A stretch of 64,000 bases of DNA from Psychromonas sp. 14N.309.X.WAT.B.A12 (GCF_030397575.1 NZ_JAPNXS010000003.1:295867-359866), one strand, 5' to 3'. Positions 17,041-26,882 are shown, counted from the stretch's first letter. Made by a program: numbers and translations. The notes: generated by a model not told the origin, from the letters alone.

Positions 17041-17095
17041 CTTAAACTAAGTCATTTCTCCTGCGCAAAATTTAGAATACTTATTTAAATTGGTG
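17041..17095. repeat. Dispersed intergenic repeat, copy 1
   Basis: The stretch starting CTTAAACTAAGTCATTT and ending ATTTAAATTGGTGTT is repeated with a few changes at 50997-51057. Both copies end in ATTGGT. It lies in the otherwise featureless 396-base region 16951-17346 between the ahpF terminator and the YqaE-like gene. Confidence 0.65.
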
Positions 17096-17346
17096 TTCAT
17101 CTATCCTCTTCGACGTCATTAATTCTTTAACGCTTTACTTGTTAATCACTCCAAACATAATATCAGTGCGTGTTTATAGCTAAGGCAGACTCAGTTCAAA
17201 AGTCTGGCCACAAAGAGTGCTTGTGCAATTTTAGAGTTATTTCTCTAGGTTTAGGCTTGCACTTTGATTAAAAACGAAAAATTTAGCACATAGCTGTGGT
17301 TATGATATTGTAGATAAAATGATTACTTTAAATTCAGGAGGATATT

Positions 17347-17505
17347 TTGAATCAGCTAATAAATATTATTATTTGTATTTTCTTACCACCACTGGCGGTA
17401 TTGTTGAAGTTTGGATTAGGAAAAGATTTTCTAATTAACTTAATTTTAAGTATTTTCTTCTGGGTTCCGGGGATTATACATGCTTTATGGGTGACGACGC
17501 GTTAG
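17347..17505 (+). CDS. YqaE/Pmp3 family small membrane protein
   Basis: 52 residues from a TTG start with an ideal AGGAGG site six bases upstream. Two membrane segments: residues 5-22, containing the family hallmark F-L-P-P-L-A-V, and residues 28-48, containing F-W-V-P-G-I-I-H-A. Pmp3/YqaE proteins are hydrophobic stress-linked plasma-membrane peptides (UPF0057). A terminator follows 31 bases after the stop. The TTG start and short length make it easy to miss. The hallmark motifs make the family assignment confident. Confidence 0.88.
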   Translation: MNQLINIIICIFLPPLAVLLKFGLGKDFLINLILSIFFWVPGIIHALWVTTR

Positions 17506-17536
17506 GTCTAATAACTTAAGGTTAAGGTCTCGTTAT

Positions 17537-17573
17537 AAAAATGCCTCAGTCATCTTATGGCTGAGGCATTTTT
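17537..17573. terminator. Bidirectional terminator
   Basis: AAAAATGCCTCAG and CTGAGGCATTTTT pair, with an inner CAT/ATG extension after a T-G position and a CTT loop. A and T tracts on both sides let it serve the YqaE-like gene (plus) and the DoxX-like gene (minus). Confidence 0.92.
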
Positions 17574-17595
17574 GTTTTTATATTTAGGTTTCCTA

Positions 17596-18006
17596 TTATT
17601 TAATCGTGAACTTTACATCTGCATCGCGTAATAGGTACAAGGCAAAGCACGCAGCCCACATCGGCCAAGCTGCAAAAAACAGCAAGCTGTTAAACGGATC
17701 TGCATATTTTGCAAAAGCAGAAAGTGTTGAACCACCGTGCATTAAAAAAATCAGTCCATAAGTAAAGCGTTTCTTAATACCTGCTACAAAAGCTAATACT
17801 AAAAGCAATTGTAAGGATCCGATTAGGTAACTGATTAAGTCACTACTACCTAGTCCATAATACTTTTCAAATACCACAACTGAGTGACCGGGATTTACAA
17901 ATTTATCCATGGTCCAAACAAACATAACAATGAAAACACCTAAACGCAGTGAGAATAAGCTAGTTTGTAGACGATTTATTAATACGGGGGAAATAGATTG
18001 AGACAT
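17596..18006 (-). CDS. DoxX-like small integral membrane protein, copy A
   Basis: 136 residues with four predicted membrane segments: R-L-G-V-F-I-V-M-F near residue 21, S-Y-L-I-G-S-L-Q-L-L near 58, a third near 82-97 and a C-terminal one containing F-F-A-A-W-P-M-W-A-A-C near 110. The W-T-M-D-K-F-V-N-P motif follows segment 1. It resembles DoxX/DoxD-like proteins of unknown role. About 70% identical by eye to the upstream neighbour (18086-18496), without gaps, so the two arose by tandem duplication. Confidence 0.7.
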   Translation of the reverse strand: MSQSISPVLINRLQTSLFSLRLGVFIVMFVWTMDKFVNPGHSVVVFEKYYGLGSSDLISYLIGSLQLLLVLAFVAGIKKRFTYGLIFLMHGGSTLSAFAKYADPFNSLLFFAAWPMWAACFALYLLRDADVKFTIK

Positions 18007-18040
18007 TAAAACTTCCTTGGTTAAAAGTATCGATATATCA

Positions 18041-18068
18041 ATAAAAAACCCAGCGTCAAGGCTGGGTT
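18041..18068 (-). terminator. Terminator between the two DoxX-like genes
   Basis: Read on the minus strand: AACCCAGC, a six-base loop, GCTGGGTT, then TTTT. It follows the end of copy B by 17 bases and precedes the start of copy A by 34 bases, so the copies may be separate or partly coupled transcripts. Confidence 0.85.
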
Positions 18069-18085
18069 GTTATTAGTGCGATATC

Positions 18086-18496
18086 TTACTTAATAGTGAA
18101 CTTTACATCTTCATCACGTAGTAAATAAAGTGCAAAACAAGCTGCCCACATTGGCCAAGCTGCAAAGAACAGTAGATTATTAAAGCCATCCATGTACTGG
18201 TTGTAAGCTGATAAAGTTGATGCACCATGTAAAATGAAAATTAAACCGTAAGTTAGGCGTTTTTTAATCCCACCTAAGAAAGCTAATACTAATACCAGTT
18301 GCACTGCTCCTAGTATATAAACTGCAAGTGTGCTTGAGCTTACACCGTAAAATATTTCAAATACTTTTGCACTATGAGCTGGATTCACGAATTTATCCAT
18401 AGTCCACATGAACATAACGATAAACACACCTAAACGCAGTGCTAATAGAGCACATTGCAGACGACTTTTTGTATCCGTTGATAAAGCTTGTGACAT
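18086..18496 (-). CDS. DoxX-like small integral membrane protein, copy B
   Basis: 136 residues, same length and topology as copy A. The most conserved stretches are the first membrane segment with W-T-M-D-K-F-V-N-P, the G-I-K-K-R loop, and the last 30 residues, which differ from copy A at one position. The N-terminal 20 residues and the loop near residue 100 differ most. AAGGAAAA precedes the ATG. No functional clue comes from neighbours (rhlE lies upstream on the same strand, a Pmp3-like gene downstream on the other). Confidence 0.7.
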   Translation of the reverse strand: MSQALSTDTKSRLQCALLALRLGVFIVMFMWTMDKFVNPAHSAKVFEIFYGVSSSTLAVYILGAVQLVLVLAFLGGIKKRLTYGLIFILHGASTLSAYNQYMDGFNNLLFFAAWPMWAACFALYLLRDEDVKFTIK

Positions 18497-18812
18497 TAGG
18501 TTTTCCTTAGATTTTTAAAAATTTTAGTTTGGAATTAATAAAGACCTAGCGCTATTCAATTTAATTTCACAATTTTGAAATTTAATTAGAATAAATGGGA
18601 AATCCAGTGATGATTAATAAAAGTTATATTTATTATTAAGTTATCTGCTTTGAATTATTGTTAATGGGATAGCTGACTGATTGGGTAAGTAGAGAATAGT
18701 AGTTGCGACACATAGGGGACGCAACTGATTCATATTTTGGTTAAGTCACTTTTTAAGCTACTGGTTATGAAATTATTTAACTAGATCGTGACTCAATCCC
18801 TTTCAATAAAGA
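18497..18812. other. Intergenic region between rhlE and the DoxX-like pair
   Basis: About 316 bases, AT-rich, presumably holding the promoter of the DoxX-like genes and the 3' end of rhlE. No gene, repeat or clear terminator is visible. Confidence 0.5.
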
Positions 18813-20033
18813 TTATTTATTTGGACGTTTTGATGATTGGCGACGACGGCCTTTTTGTGCTTTTTTAGGTGCATAAGCGGCATCTGAGTTAGGCACAACT
18901 AATTTAGGCTCAAATCCTTCAATCACTTCACGTTTAATAAAGTAACCTAGGTGTTGTTCAATGGCGCATAAGTTACGGAAATCATCTCGCGAGACTAATG
19001 AAATCGCTTCGCCAGCAGCCCCTGCACGACCTGTACGACCAATGCGATGTACGTAATCTTCAGCTTCATCAGGTAAATCGTAGTTGATCACGCGTTCTAA
19101 ATCATCAATATCAATGCCACGTGCCGCAATACCCGTTGCCACTAAGAATTGTATTTTACCTGCTTTAAATTCCTCCATTAATTGTTCTCGCATCGCTTGG
19201 CTACGACCACTATGGAAAGATTCTGCTGCAATCTCACGCTTTTCTAGCTGGCTCACTAATTTAGCTGCACCACGTTTCGTTTCGATGAAAATCAACGCTT
19301 GTTGCCATTTATTGTCATGAATTAAATGACTTAACAATGCCGATTTAAACTCTTTATCGACGGTAATTAAATGTTGCTCAATCTTCGGCACGGTGACATT
19401 TTCAGGTGCTATTGAAATCTCAACGGCATCTGTTACTGCTGTTCTTGCAAGGAAACGGACTTGCTTTGATAGGGTTGCTGAAAATAATAGGTTTTGACGT
19501 TGCTCTGGTAACTTTTCAACCACTTTATTAATGTCGCTAATAAAGCCCATATCTAACATACGGTCAGCTTCATCGATGACTAAAATAGTGGTTTCATCAA
19601 AATGAATAGCACGGCGTGTGTACATATCCAATAAACGGCCTGGTGTAGCAACAAGTATATCTACGCCATCAATCAAGCGTTGCTTCTGTGGTTCGATGTC
19701 GATACCGCCATACATAGCCATTGAGCTAATATTGATATGTTTAGCGTAATGTTGAATGTTCTCTTCAACTTGAATAGCAAGTTCACGTGTTGGCGTCAAA
19801 ATAATTGCATGAACACGTTTAGGGCGAACTATTGGCGCATCAATTAATTTTTGTAAAATAGGTAATACAAAGCTGGCTGTTTTACCGGTTCCTGTTTGTG
19901 CTGCTGCAATGACATTCTTGCCTGCTAACACTTTAGGAATTGCCTTTTCTTGAATAGGCGTTGGTGCTTGGTAACCTTGCTCGGTGACTGCTTGTACAAT
20001 TGGATCGCTTAATCCAAGGGATGAAAATGACAT
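18813..20033 (-). CDS. rhlE: DEAD-box RNA helicase, RhlE type
   Basis: 406 residues. All helicase motifs are present in order: Q motif with P-T-P-I-Q near residue 24, Walker A A-Q-T-G-T-G-K-T, P-T-R-E-L-A, T-P-G-R-L, V-I-D-E-A-D-R-M, S-A-T, F-I-E-T-K, A-T-G-I-A-A-R-G-I-D and H-R-I-G-R-T-G-R-A-G. The tail after residue 375 is short and basic (K-G-R-R-R-Q), typical of RhlE-like proteins. Such helicases remodel RNA and ribosome assembly intermediates. A long intergenic region follows. RhlE is the best subfamily match by N-terminus and length, though related DEAD-box types cannot be fully excluded. Confidence 0.85.
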   Translation of the reverse strand: MSFSSLGLSDPIVQAVTEQGYQAPTPIQEKAIPKVLAGKNVIAAAQTGTGKTASFVLPILQKLIDAPIVRPKRVHAIILTPTRELAIQVEENIQHYAKHINISSMAMYGGIDIEPQKQRLIDGVDILVATPGRLLDMYTRRAIHFDETTILVIDEADRMLDMGFISDINKVVEKLPEQRQNLLFSATLSKQVRFLARTAVTDAVEISIAPENVTVPKIEQHLITVDKEFKSALLSHLIHDNKWQQALIFIETKRGAAKLVSQLEKREIAAESFHSGRSQAMREQLMEEFKAGKIQFLVATGIAARGIDIDDLERVINYDLPDEAEDYVHRIGRTGRAGAAGEAISLVSRDDFRNLCAIEQHLGYFIKREVIEGFEPKLVVPNSDAAYAPKKAQKGRRRQSSKRPNK

Positions 20034-20149
20034 AAATTTCTCTAATTAAAACGATAATGGCCAGTTAAACTGACCATTATAGGGTTATATTCTGTTGAAT
20101 AACGGTGATTGATTCATTGAACCATCTCACCGTCTCCACTAATAGGTGA

Positions 20150-21754
20150 TTAAGCTAATTTCTTAGCTTCTTCCTGACTTGCTAGGTATTCGTTGTATGT
20201 ACCTTGGAAATCAATAACTTGTTTATCTTTAATATCGATAATACGTGTTGCTAATGACGATACAAATTCACGGTCATGACTCACAAAAATCAAGGTACCT
20301 TTAAATTCTTTTAGGGCATTATTTAAAGCATCAATAGCTTCTAAGTCCATGTGATTAGTAGGTTCATCCATCACTAATACATTGACGTCTTGCATCATTA
20401 ATTTACCAAATAACAGACGGTTTTTCTCACCACCTGAACAGTTACGTGCTTTTTTGTTAGCGTCATCATCAGTAAAGAGTAGACGCCCTAAAATACCGCG
20501 CACCATTAAATCGTTATGTTTGCTTGTACGCCATTGACCCATCCAATCCATCAAGGTCAGATCGTTGTTAAAGTCTTTTGAGCTATCTTGAGGACAGTAA
20601 CCGATAGAGGCATTTTCAGACCACTTAACCACACCTTCGTTATGTTGTAAGTCATTCACTAAACAACGCATAAAGGTAGTTTTACCGACACCATTCTCAC
20701 CAATAATTGCCAGTTTAGCTCCAGCTTCTAAAATGATATCACCACCGCTAAATAATGGCCCTTCATCAAAGCCATGGCCTAAGCCTTCTAATACTAGTGC
20801 TTGGCGATGCATTTTTTTACCTTCGTCAAAAGATAGAGAAGGATGCAGACGGCTGGTTGCCTTCACTTCATCAAGCTTGATTTTATCCATTTTCTTAGCA
20901 CGTGAACTTGCTTGTTTCGCTTTAGACGCATTAGCACCAAAACGGTTTACAAAGTCTTGTAGTTCATCTATCTCAGCGCTTTTCTTAGCATTCTCAGATA
21001 ATAGTTGCTCACGGATTAATGACGATGCTTCCAGGAAGTATTCATAGTTACCTGGGTAAATACGTAATTCACCGTAATCGATATCTGCCATGTGTGTACA
21101 AACTGAGTTTAAGAAATGACGGTCATGCGAGATGATAATCATAGTACAACGGCGTTTGTTTAACTCGTCAGACAACCAGTTGATAGTATTAATATCCAAG
21201 TTATTGGTTGGCTCATCCAGTAATAGTAAATCTGGGTTAGCGAATAATGCTTGTGCTAATAACACACGCAGTTTCCAACCTGGCGCAACTTGCTTCATTA
21301 AACCAAAATGAAACTCTTCTTCAATACCTGCTGCTAAAAGGATATCACCAGCACGACTTTCTGCCGTATAACCGTCCATTTCAGCAAACTCACTTTCTAG
21401 TTCGCCCACTTTCATGCCATCTTCTTCTGACATCTCTGGCAAGCTATAGATGCGGTCACGCTCTTGTTTGACTTTCCACAGCTCTTTATCACCCATGATC
21501 ACCGCGTCAATAACAGTGTATTCTTCAAAGGCAAATTGATCCTGACTTAGGGTACCCATTCTTATGCCGGGATCTAAAGAAACATTACCAGCGCTTGGCT
21601 CTTGTGCGCCAGTTAGGATTTTCATGAAGGTTGATTTTCCGCAGCCATTTGCACCAATTAAACCGTAACGGTTGTAGTTACCAAATTTGGCAGAAATGTT
21701 TTCAAATAAAGGCTCAGCGCCAAATTGCATTGTAATGTTTGCGGTAGATATCAA
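20150..21754 (-). CDS. ybiT: ABC-F ATPase, YbiT type
   Basis: 534 residues from a TTG whose first base is 21754. That start reproduces the YbiT N-terminus ([11 protein letters not shown]), and GGA lies 8 bases upstream; the open frame runs 13 codons further without support. Two ABC domains: Walker [10 protein letters not shown] (about 37) and G-E-N-G-V-G-K-T-T (about 355), Walker [10 protein letters not shown] and V-M-D-E-P-T-N-H, joined by a charged linker. There is no membrane domain. ABC-F proteins act on the ribosome. The start codon is the least certain part. Confidence 0.85.
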   Translation of the reverse strand: MISTANITMQFGAEPLFENISAKFGNYNRYGLIGANGCGKSTFMKILTGAQEPSAGNVSLDPGIRMGTLSQDQFAFEEYTVIDAVIMGDKELWKVKQERDRIYSLPEMSEEDGMKVGELESEFAEMDGYTAESRAGDILLAAGIEEEFHFGLMKQVAPGWKLRVLLAQALFANPDLLLLDEPTNNLDINTINWLSDELNKRRCTMIIISHDRHFLNSVCTHMADIDYGELRIYPGNYEYFLEASSLIREQLLSENAKKSAEIDELQDFVNRFGANASKAKQASSRAKKMDKIKLDEVKATSRLHPSLSFDEGKKMHRQALVLEGLGHGFDEGPLFSGGDIILEAGAKLAIIGENGVGKTTFMRCLVNDLQHNEGVVKWSENASIGYCPQDSSKDFNNDLTLMDWMGQWRTSKHNDLMVRGILGRLLFTDDDANKKARNCSGGEKNRLLFGKLMMQDVNVLVMDEPTNHMDLEAIDALNNALKEFKGTLIFVSHDREFVSSLATRIIDIKDKQVIDFQGTYNEYLASQEEAKKLA

Positions 21755-22035
21755 AATCAAGATTCCATCAGTTAAGAGTAGCGTGATACGCAAAATAGCA
21801 TTATCAAGCTACAGAAATATTTAGGTCGGGCAGTATACAGATTAAGCAGCGAAAATATCGAATTATGTGATGAAAAGCAGCGTTTTTTTGGTTTATTTTT
21901 AATCAGCTTTATTTATACCTTCGTGATTAAAAATAAATGCACGCTTTTATTTTAGGAGTACTTTTATTTTTAGCTTGTTAATAGGTGTCTCTAACCGCTT
22001 AATGTAGTTGTTTTTATGGCGTTTAAATATGTTTT

Positions 22036-22650
22036 ATGGAACACAAGTTTTTTGCTGAAAAACTGATATCCAATCAAAAGAGAAATATCTTTATGTTTTG
22101 AGTGATGGGGATATTTGTCCCCTTTTGTGTTGGGTTTTGTTTTAATGTCTATGCGGACAGTATCCTGTTGGAAAAATCCGAAATCATCATAACTGAAGAG
22201 TATATCACTATTAACCAAGGGCTGATTAAAGCTGCAGGGGGAGATTTTTAGCGAAATAGAGTCAATATATTGGGTGAAAAAAGACAGTGTATTATTAGCC
22301 TTAAGGTCAGATAAAAAGTTTATGCTTGGCTCATTATCCGACCATTGATTTGAAACGGTAATACAGCACTCGAAAATACTGTTGCTGCTAATGGTTAACG
22401 CTCATTTATCTTTATTGGTTTTTTTGTAGTGGCTGGGTACTTAGCTTGATTGGTGTGTGGCCTATCAAAAAACACGATCTTGTTGGGCCTAGATGACCGC
22501 TATGATTGGACTTTTTATTTATACCCCATTTATCTATATTTCATAGGTTTAGCGAGGATATTGGAGTTGCATAGTGCTCATAAAGAAAGAGATGAGAAAG
22601 CTTTTTTGAAAGAGTTGCTGCAAAAAGAGCCACAAAATGCAATGCAATAG
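22036..22650 (+). pseudogene. Decayed membrane-protein gene with PH-like middle part
   Basis: Starting at the ATG at 22036 (M-E-H-K-F-F-A-E-K), a coherent protein of about 205 residues can be followed across three reading segments. The breaks are: in-frame TGA at 22099-22101; a one-base insertion in the G5 run at 22237-22241 (otherwise TAG at 22249); TGA at 22346-22348; a one-base loss in the T7 run at 22419-22425 (otherwise TAG at 22427); and TGA at 22447-22449. The repaired protein has a membrane segment near residue 25, a beta-rich part with I-I-I-T-E-E-Y-I-T and Y-W-V-K-K-D like bacterial PH domains, another membrane segment, and a polar tail ending Q-N-A-M-Q. Smaller ORFs on either strand here are side products. 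The function is not recognised. Confidence 0.65.
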
Positions 22651-22680
22651 ACAATAGACAATTGAAAATGTTAATAAAAT

Positions 22681-22718
22681 AAGGAGCTAAACATAAACTG
22701 TTATAAGTATAGCTCCTT
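22681..22718 (-). terminator. Terminator after the U32 gene
   Basis: AAGGAGCTA at 22681-22689 pairs with TAGCTCCTT at 22710-22718. On the minus strand it is followed by ATTTTATT, 9 bases after the U32 stop. The loop is long (20 bases). Confidence 0.65.
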
Positions 22719-22726
22719 ACCTTTAT

Positions 22727-24970
22727 TTACAGTCCTTGCTGATATTGTGCATTGGTCGACACAGGAATTAAATTTGTCACAGTGACTTCTGCTTGTTGAT
22801 CGCCTGCTAAGAAATCTTCAAAGTATTTAATTAACTCCGCCTTATCTTGTTTCTCTTTTGAACCTGAACCTATATCCGTTAGGTCAATAAAGAATTCATC
22901 AAATAAGTTTGAGAAGTCTTTAATTGCTTCAAAGTTTAAGAATTGTTCATGGTTGTAAATACTTGGATAACCACCTAGTTGCTTATCAACAGCAAAAGAG
23001 ATGCCTTTAACGTTAGTGATCGTTGTGGCTTTTTGACATTTCAACATACAACCATCTTCGATACTAGGTTTGTTACATCCAACGGTTTGTTGGAAGAAAC
23101 ATTGGCGACTAGTCATCATCAAAATAGGGTGGTAAATACTGTATAACATTTTGAAGTTAGCTGGACGTTTGATGTTTTTAATTTGATTACGGTTAATCTC
23201 ATTTGAGATAAATGCACCTGCACAGTTTAGCTCTTCTTGCATAGTTAATAGTGCGTAAGAGTTAGTGGTGTTTAAAAATGGACCTGCTATCCATTCAATA
23301 CCCATTTCAAAGGCTTTATAAGCAATACCTGTATTGTTAGTAACAATACGATTTGGCTTTAACTCTTCTAAAATACGTACGGCTTCGATGTAATCTTTAC
23401 CGATCAATACTGCTGGGAACCAAGGAATAAAGCGCGGGTTACGTGCTAAAATATCACGTTGTTTATTACAGCGTTTTTTAAAGCTTTCAGGTAGTTTAAA
23501 GTAAATATCAGCCTCGGTTAGATCGCCAAGGTAGGCATCTTTTTCATCGCTGATCAACATTGATAGGGTTGGTTTTTCATTGAGTTTTGGGTGCGATGTT
23601 AATGTTGGGATAGTTACAGCAGGAATAACTTCCTTTTCACCATTAAGGTAATAAGCGACTTTATTTTTAACATCGGTTAACTCTTTAAATGGGATAGTTA
23701 AGCCTGCATCCAATTCTGAAAAGTCAAACTCGGCAACATTATAACGGCTGTTTTTGAAGCTTTTAAAGCGTTTTGCAATGGCTTCCTCTGTGACTGCAGA
23801 TTGCTCAGATTTAATCAGATTAGAACTTGATTCTACGACCATGGTTTTTTGGTCTATAACAATTGTTACTGTGAATGGTTTGTTTAACTGTCCTGAAAAG
23901 CGCAGTGATAGATCACTTTTATCAATGTTTAAGGTAGCAACTTTTGCTGCTACTTCATCTACTATTTTATTTTTGTCGTCACGAAGCATGTCTTGCGCTT
24001 CTTGGATTTGTACAACAGAGATGGCATTACTCTTTTCATTGGCATGGCTAAAGCTGTTATCGCGTGGGTTATCGATAAACATATCTTTGGTTAAGTTGCC
24101 TTTTAAGAAAGAGTTAGTGAAGTCACGATTAAATACTTTATATAACGCAGAATCATCAGCTAGTAATTTACCCGTATCAACAAATTGGTTGATCTGCTGG
24201 CGCCAGCTATCAACAACGGTATGTACGTATTGTGCCCCTTTAATACGCCCTTCAATTTTTAGCGAATCGACACCTGCATCAACTAACTCAGGTAAGTCGA
24301 ACCAAGCTGAATTATCTTTTAAATTAAGCGGGTACTTGTTACCTGCATTGGTTTCTTCATATTCATCACGGCAAGCTTGACTACAACGGCCACGGTTACC
24401 AGAGTTACCAACACTTACTGAGCTTGAATAACATTGCCCTGAAAAGGCAATACATAATGCGCCATGAACAAACACTTCCGTTAATACATCATTATCGTGT
24501 GCTAATGCGGTAAGGCTTTTGATTTCAGACAGATTTAATTCACGTGATAAATTGGCACGTGTTGCTCCAATTTTAGCCAGGAACAGTACTTGACCTTCAT
24601 TATGTGTGGTGAGCTGAGTAGAAGCATGAATATGTAGGCTTGGAAAGAATTTTTTAACTAAGTTAAATAAGCCAAGATCTTGCACAATGATCCCATCAAT
24701 ACCGGTATTAACTAATTGATTTAATAGCTTGGTTAATGCTGGCAATTCATGCTCTAAAATAACAATATTTAAGGTCAGAAAAACTTCACATTGGTATTCA
24801 TGTGCTAATTTAATTATTCCGACTAGCTCATCAAAAGATAGGTTTGCAGCACGGTTACGAGCATTAAAAATATCTAAGCCACAGTAGATGGCATTAGCTC
24901 CCGCGATAATGGCTGCTTTAATGGCATCAACATCACCACCTGGGGCTAACAATTCAATTTTTCTACTCAT
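22727..24970 (-). CDS. U32 family peptidase-like protein (RlhA/YdcP-type)
   Basis: 747 residues from the ATG at 24970 (GGTG upstream; a GTG three codons earlier is the alternative). The N-terminal U32 barrel begins E-L-L-A-P-G-G-D and contains the U32 signature with four cysteines between residues 175 and 205 (C-I-A-F-S-G-Q-C then G-R-C-S-Q-A-C-R). The C-terminal half carries a second four-cysteine cluster near residue 640 (R-Q-C-F-F, V-G-C, G-C-M-L-K-C). Such clusters bind Fe-S in RNA hydroxylases of this group (RlhA for 23S rRNA C2501, TrhP for tRNA). The length fits large RlhA-like members, but the exact RNA target is not proven by sequence. Confidence 0.8.
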   Translation of the reverse strand: MSRKIELLAPGGDVDAIKAAIIAGANAIYCGLDIFNARNRAANLSFDELVGIIKLAHEYQCEVFLTLNIVILEHELPALTKLLNQLVNTGIDGIIVQDLGLFNLVKKFFPSLHIHASTQLTTHNEGQVLFLAKIGATRANLSRELNLSEIKSLTALAHDNDVLTEVFVHGALCIAFSGQCYSSSVSVGNSGNRGRCSQACRDEYEETNAGNKYPLNLKDNSAWFDLPELVDAGVDSLKIEGRIKGAQYVHTVVDSWRQQINQFVDTGKLLADDSALYKVFNRDFTNSFLKGNLTKDMFIDNPRDNSFSHANEKSNAISVVQIQEAQDMLRDDKNKIVDEVAAKVATLNIDKSDLSLRFSGQLNKPFTVTIVIDQKTMVVESSSNLIKSEQSAVTEEAIAKRFKSFKNSRYNVAEFDFSELDAGLTIPFKELTDVKNKVAYYLNGEKEVIPAVTIPTLTSHPKLNEKPTLSMLISDEKDAYLGDLTEADIYFKLPESFKKRCNKQRDILARNPRFIPWFPAVLIGKDYIEAVRILEELKPNRIVTNNTGIAYKAFEMGIEWIAGPFLNTTNSYALLTMQEELNCAGAFISNEINRNQIKNIKRPANFKMLYSIYHPILMMTSRQCFFQQTVGCNKPSIEDGCMLKCQKATTITNVKGISFAVDKQLGGYPSIYNHEQFLNFEAIKDFSNLFDEFFIDLTDIGSGSKEKQDKAELIKYFEDFLAGDQQAEVTVTNLIPVSTNAQYQQGL

Positions 24971-25253
24971 TTTATTCACCGTCTGTTTAATATATTACTT
25001 TGGGCTGGAGTTTACCTTTATATCACTACATTTACTATGGCATTAGATTGTAAGGGAGTTTGAAGCGGCTTTTACCCGGCTCCATATGTCGCAACATTTT
25101 AATTAATTCGCCATTTTAAATATTGGCGGGCGTTGTAAATAAATTAATGCTTTAAATTGTTATTTTTCTACGTTTATCTACTTTTTATTTTTATTTTTCT
25201 ACTACAATATAGGTATTAATGGATGAAAAGTAATAACAGCAAGGAGAAGTACA

Positions 25254-26882
25254 TTGTTAAATACTATAGGTAGAAGTATTAGAATTAAATTATCATTATC
25301 CATCGGGTTAGTGTTTATCTCTTTAATTCTAGTCGTTGTCGCTTACAACTCAGTCACCTCTAAGTTAACTGACGGTATTGAAACGGAAGGGCATCGTTTT
25401 ATTCCGGCTTTATCGCTAGCTCTCAATGCCGATAGAGATCTTTATCAAGCTTATGTCGCACAACTCGAATATTTACATGAAAATGATCCTGCATTTAAAA
25501 AAGATTTTGAAGAAAATGCTCTGCAAACAACAGACAAAATGCAAGAGTATCGTGCGTTATTAGTAGGCTACCCTGAGATCATTGATAAATTGACAGGTTT
25601 TGATGAGAGTTATTCCATTTGGAAAAAAGATTCGGATGAATACTTTCAATTATTTGAGCAGGGTAAAAAAGCGGAAGCGGAAGCGTTATTATTTACAGTT
25701 AATCGACAACATTTTTCTGAACTAAGAGACATACTTGATACCGCTGGAGAGCTGCTTTATAAAGAGTCTCAAGTTACTATTGATAAGGTTAACGCAGAAG
25801 TTGAGAGTGATAAATTTTGGTTACTGTGTTTTATTATTTTTGTCGTTATTGTATCGGCGGTATTAACCTACCTAGTACCAAAAGTGCTAGTAGATGGTAT
25901 TGATGATTTAACTACACGTATTAAGCAAATTCGTGAAGGAGATGGTGATTTAACTCAACGCATCTCTTCTCAAAGGAAAGATGAGTTAGGTGAGCTTGCT
26001 AATGAATTCGATTTCTTTGTTGATAAGTTACAGCACCTAATTACATTAATTAAAGAAAATAGTATTTCATTAAATAGTAATGCAAAAGGGCTAAGAGACA
26101 TGTCTGTTTCTAGTAAAGACCTAAATGTATCACAACATCAAAAAATTGAAGCCATTGCAACAGCGGTTAACCAATTCAGTGCTTCTGTTCGCGAAGTAGC
26201 TGAAAATACTTTAAATGCATCAACAGCAACCAACGAAACGACTGAAATGACCAACAATGGTATGGTATTAATTGACCAGTCTGTGCAAGATGTGAAAGAA
26301 CTATCACAGTCAATACAACGTGCCAATGACGATATAACAACACTCACTGAAGAGTCGAATAATATTGCGGTGGTGTTGGATGTTATTCGTAATATTGCAG
26401 ATCAAACCAACTTATTGGCATTAAATGCTGCTATTGAAGCTGCCCGAGCTGGTGAACATGGTCGAGGGTTTGCGGTAGTAGCCGATGAAGTTCGTTCATT
26501 AGCAAGTAAAACGCAGCAGTCTACTAATGAAATCCAACAGATGATTGATAAGTTGCAGGCCGGTGTGAAAAATGCAGTTGTGTCCATCGAGGATGGTTTT
26601 GATAAAGTACATCGTAATGTAAAATCCACTGAACAAACTCAAACGATGTTTGAAAATATCAAAGATTCAACTAATTTAATTAGTGATATGGTCGCTCAAA
26701 TTGCTACAGCTACTGAGCAGCAAGGTAATGTATCTGAAGATATTAATAGTAATTTAATAAACGTGAGTGATCAAAATAGAGAAAGTTTAGATGTTTCTGA
26801 AAATGTTTATAACGCATCAATTGAGCTAAATGAGTTGTCTGAGCAATTAAGTGAAAATGTTATTCAGTTTAAAGTGAATTAA
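25254..26882 (+). CDS. Methyl-accepting chemotaxis protein
   Basis: 542 residues from a TTG preceded by AAGGAG. Membrane segment 1 at about 10-32, a helical periplasmic sensor of about 155 residues (four-helix-bundle type, rich in Glu, Lys and Gln), membrane segment 2 at about 190-212, a HAMP domain (D-D-L-T-T-R-I-K-Q-I-R near 220), then a long signalling coiled coil. The hairpin tip has the canonical N-L-L-A-L-N-A-A-I-E-A-A-R and R-G-F-A-V-V-A-D-E-V-R motifs near residue 390-410. No C-terminal CheR-tethering pentapeptide is seen. The ligand is unknown. It is a single gene away from any che cluster. Confidence 0.93.
   Translation: MLNTIGRSIRIKLSLSIGLVFISLILVVVAYNSVTSKLTDGIETEGHRFIPALSLALNADRDLYQAYVAQLEYLHENDPAFKKDFEENALQTTDKMQEYRALLVGYPEIIDKLTGFDESYSIWKKDSDEYFQLFEQGKKAEAEALLFTVNRQHFSELRDILDTAGELLYKESQVTIDKVNAEVESDKFWLLCFIIFVVIVSAVLTYLVPKVLVDGIDDLTTRIKQIREGDGDLTQRISSQRKDELGELANEFDFFVDKLQHLITLIKENSISLNSNAKGLRDMSVSSKDLNVSQHQKIEAIATAVNQFSASVREVAENTLNASTATNETTEMTNNGMVLIDQSVQDVKELSQSIQRANDDITTLTEESNNIAVVLDVIRNIADQTNLLALNAAIEAARAGEHGRGFAVVADEVRSLASKTQQSTNEIQQMIDKLQAGVKNAVVSIEDGFDKVHRNVKSTEQTQTMFENIKDSTNLISDMVAQIATATEQQGNVSEDINSNLINVSDQNRESLDVSENVYNASIELNELSEQLSENVIQFKVN

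Noticed and set aside
21991..22218. 75-residue minus-strand ORF opposite the broken gene
   Set aside because: It is antisense to a coherent plus-strand protein reading and has no recognisable features or ribosome site.
22036..22650. Recoded gene using TGA as selenocysteine or tryptophan
   Set aside because: Two separate frameshifts are also needed and no SECIS-like element was noticed; other genes in the window use TGA as a normal stop.
23754..24380. 208-residue plus-strand ORF inside the U32 gene
   Set aside because: Entirely antisense to a conserved gene with clear U32 motifs; Ser/Leu-rich composition is typical of a shadow frame.
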